In this document: one piece after another, positions 57,216 through 64,000 of the stretch | How positions within the stretch are numbered: the stretch's first letter is position 1 | Layout: each line of letters starts with the position of its first letter | Assembly (NCBI RefSeq): GCF_023065955.2 | Contig: NW_026622985.1 | Span: 5,230,001-5,294,000 of the forward strand | Length of the DNA stretch: 64,000 nucleotides | Direction of reading: 5' to 3' | DNA from: Ursus arctos | Taxonomy: Eukaryota; Chordata; Mammalia; Carnivora; Ursidae | Position numbers and translations under genes: made by a program | The notes under the pieces: model-generated | What the model was told of the DNA's origin: nothing | What the model saw: the letters and a program-made list of their open reading frames with translations, nothing else | Database searches by the model: none

Positions 57216-58485
57216 CATGGTCTGCCTCCAACTAGAAATGGTGCTGCAGGTGCCATGCTGGGAACATGGAGAGGCTGCTCACCCAACAGCCCTTACAGAT
57301 TTGTCCCCCAGGGGGGTCGAAAATGATGAGATCCAGCTTACGGGAGGAGATGGCAATTGCTGGCGTTGACCTAAGTGATATCCTTTCCACCTGCCCACTC
57401 CCAGGGCTCCCTGAACGAGAGCTTCTTGGGGGCAGGTAGCATGGTTTTCCATGTGTCTGCATCTTCACCAGTTTGTAGAGAGGGTTGGGTGCAGACTGTA
57501 GTTACTAGTTGTTCTGGTTCAGACTGTTACTTCTGCACATCCTAGTAAATGACGAATGCTTATTTGCAGATTGCAATTGAAGAGGAAGAGGAGGACCAAA
57601 TCCTAGGATAAGTCCCTTGCTGCTCCTCTGCCATGTGCCACCAGGACCCTCTGCTCACGTCCTTCCTTCCTTCCTTCCTTCCTTCCTTCCTTCCTTCCTT
57701 CCTTCCACCCCTTTAACTTTGCTAGAATTCTTCTATTGCATGTAAGAAAATGCAACTATCTTTTGTCCTGAAAGGCAGCCATTGTCAGGAATATGTGAGC
57801 TCATTTCGCCTTTTGCCTGGGATGAGAAAATCTTGATTCTCCTTACCCGGAATCAGTGATAATAGAGGCCAACACACAGTCCTCTGGACTATGCTTCCAG
57901 TGAACGAATCAGGGATTCCATCACAGTGTAAGTTGGGCTGCTCCATGAGTTCCTCAGAGGAGAACAGCAGATGTTCCCGGCAGACCTGGATACCCATCTT
58001 TCTTCAGTAGGGGTTTTAAAAAGCTACTCTCCTGGTCATGATGGAGAAATTTACAGATGTTCCCGTGAAACTCTTCCTTTGGAATTTATGCAGCAAATCA
58101 CATATTGACTTAGAGTCACTGAGAAGACCAAGATTTATATTCCCAAAGATAAGTAATAACCTTGACTTTGACTTGGTCAATATTTATCTCACAAGTCAAT
58201 AAATGTCCTGCAATAAATTTCCACAAAGACCAACAGCTTCTGATCCTGGGCTGTGCTCTGCAGAGGGCCCCAAACATCCCTGCTTTTTTCCCCCAGCAAA
58301 CCGGTGGTCAAACCTGTGAGGTATTCTCAGGGGCACTTTATGTTTAATGAAGTCAGTCTGCTTATGACAGCAGAGCTTTACCCAAATAACTTAATGTAGG
58401 TGGAAATTACAGACTTTGAATCTTTTAGTCTTCTTTTCGATAGTTTTGACCAAAGAATCTTCTCCTTAGTCCCGTTTTTCAAATT
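57216..58485. other. Unassigned single-copy sequence with one microsatellite
   Basis: Apart from the TTCC run at 57659-57707 I recognise nothing. Frames are short (at most 78 codons). Confidence 0.3.
57659..57707 (+). repeat. (TTCC)n microsatellite
   Basis: About 12 uninterrupted TTCC units. Confidence 0.98.
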
Positions 58486-58682
58486 TTTTTCTTTCTTTTT
58501 TTCTTTTTAAAGAGAGAAGAGGGGTGGGGAAGGGCAGAGGGAGAAGGTGAGAGAGAATCTTAAGCAGACTCCAGGCGCGATGTGGAGCCTAATGCAGGGC
58601 TCAATCGCATGACCCTGAGATCATGACCTGAGCCAAGAGCAAGAGTCAGATGCTTAACTGACTGAGCCACCCAGGCTCCCCG
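58486..58682 (-). mobile_element. CAN-SINE
   Basis: Reverse copy with T/C-rich start, 'caagcagactcc'-like middle ('taagcagactccaggcgcga'), 'gagatcatgacctgagccaa', head 'actgagccacccaggctccc'. Confidence 0.92.
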
Positions 58683-59189
58683 AAGGTCCAGTTTTTTCTA
58701 AAGCTGATCCCAATGTTGACCTTAGACACCGGCACCAGCAGTCTGGAGGACAAGCAAGTAAAGGCAGTGGCTGACACCAGTCGCTTGTGTGACCATCACT
58801 GAAGACATTATCTTAGCTGCCTCTTTTAACTTCCCAAAAGCTCAAAATTCTTTTTGTTTTTGGTGTTTATTGCTTGAATGGTTTGTCACTATTTAAAACT
58901 CCAGTGTGTCCTGTGAACAGCCCAAGAGAGGTTTTGTCCCCTAATTCAAGTGACATGATGGCCCTGTCCCTATGGTGGTGCTCCAGGCGATCTCCTCCTG
59001 CCCAACCCCCTGCCGTGGGTGGAATCCAGAGCACAGTCTATGAGTGTGCACACACCTGCACAGCTGGTCGTACGCGGACCACCCGTACCCCCTCTCTCAC
59101 AGGGGGCAGACACGCAGTGCCCCTTGCTACACGATTCCTGCACTTTAGGAGGACATGACTGGGCCCCAAAGGAGCCTGATGCATGGAGA
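58683..59189. other. Unassigned single-copy sequence
   Basis: No repeat or exon recognised. Confidence 0.3.
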
Positions 59190-59370
59190 AGTTATTTTCT
59201 TGTATTTTTTTATTTTCCCCCCAATTGACTGAGATACAATGGACAAGTACCATTGTGTTAAGTTTAGGGCGAGCAAGGCAATGACATAACATACGTGTAC
59301 ACCATAAAACAATTAGCAATAAGGTTGTAAACGTCTGCCACCTCCCCTTGTTACTGTTTTTGTGCATGTG
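59190..59370 (-). mobile_element. L1M 3' end, antisense, diverged
   Basis: 'caattgactgagatacaatg' and 'gcaatgacataacatacgtg' follow antisense L1M wording. Confidence 0.55.
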
Positions 59371-59607
59371 GGTTTTTTGTTGTTGATGTTTTGGTTTGGG
59401 TTGTTAGGCTAGACTTTGAGGAACTGTTGGTCCCTTCCAGAAATATCAGATGTTAAAATGGCATTCCTTCTCTCTTTCATGTTAAGTCATTGAAATTTGG
59501 AATGGGCCCTAAAGAAGACAGTCTCTCACTGGTCTTCATGATTCAGGGTAAACACACAAATAAAAACCTCTCCATCTAGTGCAGCACTGACTGTTATTTC
59601 TGACCTA

Positions 59608-59808
59608 GGGGCACCTGGGTGGCTCAGTCGATTGGGCGTCTGCCTTCATCTCAGGTCATGATCTCAGGGTTCTGGGGTCAAGTCCCGCATTGGGCTCCCT
59701 GCTCAGCAGGCAGCCTGCTTCTCCCTCTCCCTCTGCTGCTCCCCCTGCTTGTGCTCTCTCTCTCTCAAATAAAAAATAAAATAAAATAAAATAAAATAAA
59801 ATAAAATA
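59608..59808 (+). mobile_element. CAN-SINE with (AAAAT)n tail
   Basis: 'gggcacctgggtggctcagt', 'catgatctcagggttctggg', then a tail of about eight 'aaaat' units (59770-59808), an expanded form of the usual 'aaataaaat' end. Confidence 0.96.
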
Positions 59809-61985
59809 ACAAAGGAGAGTCCCAATCCAGAGTGGCAGGGCAAAAAAGCCTTGGCCAGTAAGCTTGGGAAGATGAGCAGGTGTAGACCAGCCAGGGCAGC
59901 TAGGAGACCATCCAAGCAGAGACATCTCTGTGACTGTCCCTACTGCTCAGGGGTGGCCTCCAATGCAAACTGATAAGTGGCAAGAGGAAAACCACAGGAC
60001 CTGAAGAGACAGGGGAACCAAAGTCCCTCCTCCTTTTGCTGGACGACAAAAGCGAACGGACTGCCTTCGAGTGAATCTTCCTTGGGGAACCCCTAGCAAA
60101 ACAGCCTCTATTGCCATGGCCGGGGTCTGATGTCCTTAGACGTCAGCAGGTCCATGTGCAGCAGGCAAAGGAGCAGGTGAGCCACCTGCCGCTGGACCTG
60201 AGCCTCTGCCTGATGACCTCGGGGCATTTGTTACACACAGTGAAGATCCCCCAGTGCACACTCAGGGGCCACATTCTCCTCCAAGGACACCTGTTTTTGT
60301 CTTCTGATTTGTACCTGATTTCCTACTTCCCTCCCCTGGTCCAAGGTCCGAGAAGGTGATTGTTTGGGGTGTTTTCCTGCAGCTGATGGAGGCTGCCCCC
60401 ACTGAAGGGTGAATACGCTCTGAGAGGCAGCGGTACCACAGCCTGAAGTGAGCAGAGCGTGGGTCGGGCAGCCGACACTCTCTGCTGGGCCTCCTAATCC
60501 TAAGGCAGGGTTTTATTTCGAGGTTTGAGAGCATCGCCTACGCCTGTTAGACACACCCAAAGCAAATGGAAGTGCAGAAGAGTATTTTCCAGTTCAACGG
60601 ATTTTATGATTTTGTGTGTTCCAACGGCTCAGATGCCTGTGGCCTTCCGTAAGCCTCACACATTCATGCTGTGGTTTCTCTGCTCTGTGTGGACTTGAGC
60701 CGTCTTTCCGGGTGACAGGGAGGCGAGTGTGCTGGAGACGGTCCCCACTGTCCTCAGGAGGACAGGAGACACAGCGCGCGGGAACATGCTGGACAGCGGC
60801 GTGTTACTTTCCATCAATAGTGGAGACGCTACCTTGAAAAATTTATCTCTATGCTTTTCTTTTTCCCACCTCCTTGTGTGTGACCTCCTTCTAGTCATTA
60901 GGAACATCCACAGTGCTTCGAAGAAGAACAGAATCATTTCAGGGCAGCTAAGAAAGGAGGGGAGAAAGGAAGGGAGGAGCAAAGGATAAAGAGAGAGAGA
61001 AATCTAATATTTGTCTGCGTGTGTTATTTTGTTAACAAGGGTCTGAGACTCAATGGGAAGGCTTAAAGGAAATCAGGCATACATGACCAACAGAGCCCAC
61101 TGCAGCCAGCCTGGGCACTCTGCAGTACATCGGGTAGCCCATGGATTCTCCGGGAGGCTGGAGAGGCAGGTCTGGAAGCTCAGTGGCTGCAGAGACAGCA
61201 GCCATTCCTGGTCCTCTGTGGGCACGGATCCCCCAGTGCCACACTGACACCACCCTCAGACCACAGGAGCTCCACTAGCTACTGCTAGAAGTGACCCTCT
61301 CTTGGGGTCTACAGAAGATTTGATGCCTTTTCTTGTTCTCCTTCCATTTACAGTCTCCTGCAAATGCACGGGATCAGCAGAGCCCAGAGCCCAGGTCTGC
61401 CTGACTCACAGGTGTGCACTGGAGCTATAAGGGAGCCTGGGAGAATAGGTCTGAGCTCCTTTCCTGGGGGCAGGACTCCTAACATGGGAAGTTACAGGAC
61501 CCACATATAGGACAGGTGGACAGGGGGCCATGCACAGGGCAACCATCCACCACACCAAAATAAGAAAGGAAGAGATAGAATGGAAAGAGAAGAGGACTCC
61601 ATTCCCTGCTCAGGAGCAGGCCTCCACTCCTAGGAAAATTCAAGAAGGAGGTAGGCGGAGCATGGACTTTGAGAAAGCTGGGGACAGGGGATGAATGACT
61701 GATCCTGGGACACCAGGGAGAGGGGACGCAGGTTGTCAAAAGGAAACTGGCCCTTGGGGGACCACATGGGATAGCAGCATGGACAGCATGGCCCAGGAGC
61801 AAACAGAGCTCAGGGGTCTTGGTATCCAGAGGGCAGGCACGCAGTGGGAAAAGAACCCATGATGAAGCCCACCCCCACTGTGTTCCTTTTGTGAATAGAT
61901 TCTCTCTTGGAAGCCAGGCTCTTCCGAAGGAAAACATGAAAGTCAGAGTGAGAGCACAAGTGGGGAAGAGAAACAGTGATGGTGT
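59809..61985. other. Unassigned single-copy sequence
   Basis: No named repeat. A purine-rich stretch lies at 60950-61003. Open frames on both strands reach 183 residues (61479-62030 minus), Pro/Leu/Phe-rich, overlapping + frames, and entering the next L1M piece. Not a supported gene. Confidence 0.3.
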
Positions 61986-61989
61986 GAGA

Positions 61990-62610
61990 CAGAATATTAT
62001 ATACCCTTGAAGACACTTCCCACAAGCCACTTACTGATATCAGAGAGGAAAATAATAACTTTGCAGTGGAGAAAGACGGTTGACGTCCTCTTAATCAAGA
62101 GGTCCAAGCCAACATCACTAGTGACGAGGCATGGTGACAGCATGGGCCTCCAGACAGGAGCCACAGAGAAGAACAAACATCATTTTTCTGTGCTATTTTT
62201 GCCAAAAATGCAACACTGAAACCATCAGGAGGAAACACCAGACAAACCCAAAGTGACGGACGTTCTAGGAAATAACCCAGCAGTGCTCTGCAAAAAGGAT
62301 TGAGGTCATGAGCTACACAGCAAGCCATAGGCCCTGAGGGCATATGACGAGTGAGTGTGGTGTGTGATCCTGGGTTTGTATCCTGCACCAGACAAAGGAT
62401 ATTAGTGGGAGACCTTCTGCAACTCAAATAAGGCTGTGGATTAGCTGGCAGTATTGCATCCATGCTCACTTCGTGATTTTGACAAATGGCCCATGGTTAT
62501 ATAAGCTTTAGGGAAGCTGAGTGAAGAGGATATGGGAATTCTGTATGCGATTTTGGCAACTTTAGTGTAAGTCTGGATTCATTTCAAAATAAGTTGAAAT
62601 TGGTAGAAAT
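61990..62610 (+). mobile_element. L1M 3' region, sense, diverged
   Basis: 'agtgacggacgttctaggaa', 'gtgatcctgggtttgtatcc', 'ggcccatggttatataagct', 'gtaagtctggattcatttca' follow the 3' end of old L1M. Confidence 0.6.
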
Positions 62611-63219
62611 GTACAAATTGGAACAGAAGAAGGAGAGGAGAGGAGGGGAGGTGGATGTCTACCCCAGCAAGAACCACCACTGGATGGCTCTGATCGCAGG
62701 GCTCCTTATGTCGGAGAAGCCCATGTCTGCCTCTCATGACTCACAGCCTGAGGAGGAACAGGATAGAGAAGCAATACAGCAAAAACCCCTCTCTTACTGT
62801 CTGATGGAAGGATGGGGGGTTACCCCCAGGGCTCTCTTCCTTGGCTCTCTCTAGACTGAACCTCAAAGGCAATAAGACAGCTACAACAATCAGCCAAATA
62901 GGCATGCTTGAACCCAAAACATGGGTGCTGCTGGCGAGCTTCAGGGAGCGTGTCCGTGGGGAGGATGTCCAGGGAGGGCAGGGGGTCCCTGGGGGAAGCC
63001 CTGCCTGTGGGCGCATGACCACAACCATGGTGGGTGTACAGATAGCTGAGCTCATGGCATTTCTCCTAGCTGCCTATGGCTCGCGGGGTCACACAAGCAG
63101 CCAGCAAGTCCTGAGAACCCGAGTGAGGGACACAATGCTGAAGCATCAACCAGCTGACAGGGGCCTGGGGTCATGCAAACAGTCACTGCTGACCGGAATG
63201 CACAACTGAGCCAAGGCTT
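62611..63219. other. Unassigned sequence
   Basis: No repeat named. The + frames 62594-62854 and 62841-63209 overlap in different phases and have no motif I know. Confidence 0.3.
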
Positions 63220-63905
63220 TGGGCTTCTGGGCAAGATGGAAGAACAGAAGCCAGATTTATGCACCCATGTAAAAAGCTAAGAAACTGGACAAGATACACA
63301 AAACAAGGGTTTTCCGATGTTGAACTTGAGGCAGCACAGGACAGTCATCTCTGAGAAGAGGAGCAAATGAGAGGAGCTCCACAGGTGACAGAGAACACCA
63401 CCTGGACAACTTCCAGGCATCAGTGCAGGGGGGAAATCACAGGCCAAGCCCAGCTGTCTCCCCGAGACGAGACTTGGAGCTGAGTGCATAGAACACAGAG
63501 CCAGGGAGGACAGTGCTGCAGATGGAGGGGTGGCTGGAAGACTGGCAGAGGGCTTCCCTTGAACCCAGCTGAATACTGATCGGAACACACATGCGTGTAG
63601 GAAATGAACTGAAGCCAGTAAAAGGACCTACCTGAACGGTACAGAGGAGACACCACCAGCAGTTGATAAAAAGGCAGGAATAGGTCATGTTCCCCCAAAC
63701 CAGAGTGGAACAGGTTTACTGAGAGAGTACTCCAGAACGTTTGTTGCCTTAAAAAGAGAGAAAGAAAGGGGGAGAGAGAGCTATTGCTCAGATAAAAAGT
63801 TCTCTGGACCTAAGAAAGCTTTCCACCAAGCCTCAGAAGTATTCAACTGTTCCTAAGTAACTTAATGGCATCACAAAACACAGATCAAACACGGTTATAG
63901 GAATG
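63220..63905 (+). mobile_element. L1M/HAL1-type 5' region, sense
   Basis: 'gggcttctgggcaagatgga', 'gctaagaaactggacaagat' and 'aacccagctgaatactgatc' recall the start of an old L1 or HAL1. Low identity. Confidence 0.45.
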
Positions 63906-63925
63906 AAAAAAAATATTTAGCATGC

Positions 63926-64000
63926 AGGGCATCTGGGTGGCTCACCTTGCTAAGCATCCAACTCTTGATTTTGGCTCAGGTCATGATCTCGAGGTCATGG
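63926..64000 (+). mobile_element. CAN-SINE, cut by window end
   Basis: 'gggcatctgggtggctcacc', 'ggctcaggtcatgatctcga'. The rest lies beyond the window. Confidence 0.9.

Noticed and set aside
61479..62030. 183-residue minus-strand ORF as a gene
   Set aside because: It runs into an L1M fragment and has overlapping + frames; no family resemblance.

Overview
This window looks like a stretch of nuclear genome from a carnivoran mammal, most likely a bear or another arctoid. The diagnostic signal is 21 tRNA-Lys-derived CAN-SINEs, a family restricted to Carnivora. At least four of them (near 6.4, 9.5, 9.7 and 10.8 kb) carry the 'ccagcgagagagggaac' type of 3' body that I associate with ursid and other arctoid subfamilies (SINEC1_AMe-like). 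That naming comes from memory, not from a search. I found no protein-coding exon, tRNA, rRNA or bacterial-style operon that I can support. The open frames present are short, overlap on both strands, or are pieces of LINE-1. The window is best read as intergenic or deep-intronic DNA.

Layout. 0-16 kb is a dense nest of LINE-1 fragments of several ages, interrupted by nine SINEs. Near its left end (1.16-1.88 kb) is a 24-bp-unit minisatellite of about 30 copies, whose unit is a multiple of three and so keeps several frames open on both strands. Within this block one younger L1 (9.13-10.07 kb) shows a 5' inversion of the twin-priming kind with a readable target-site duplication, and it was later hit by SINEs. 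16-34 kb is mostly single-copy, GC-richer sequence containing only ancient repeats (MIR, L2-like, an MLT1-type LTR and an ERVL-type pol remnant) and no CAN-SINE for about 22 kb. 34-51 kb mixes SINEs, three further MLT1-type LTRs, MIR and L2 pieces, a 2.2-kb antisense L1 and single-copy DNA, including a conserved-looking AT-rich block at 50.05-50.5 kb. 51.75-55.9 kb is one long sense-strand L1M with traces of every L1 segment. 56-64 kb is single-copy sequence with L1M scraps and four SINEs, the last cut by the window edge.

No genes work together here. What the window records well is insertion order: ancient L1/L2/MIR/ERVL/MaLR, then carnivore L1, then SINEs, sometimes SINE into SINE. The most unusual items are the minisatellite with its long, almost uninterrupted + frame, the twin-primed L1 with its nested tail-to-tail SINE pair, and the doubled SINE insertion that left three copies of one target site.
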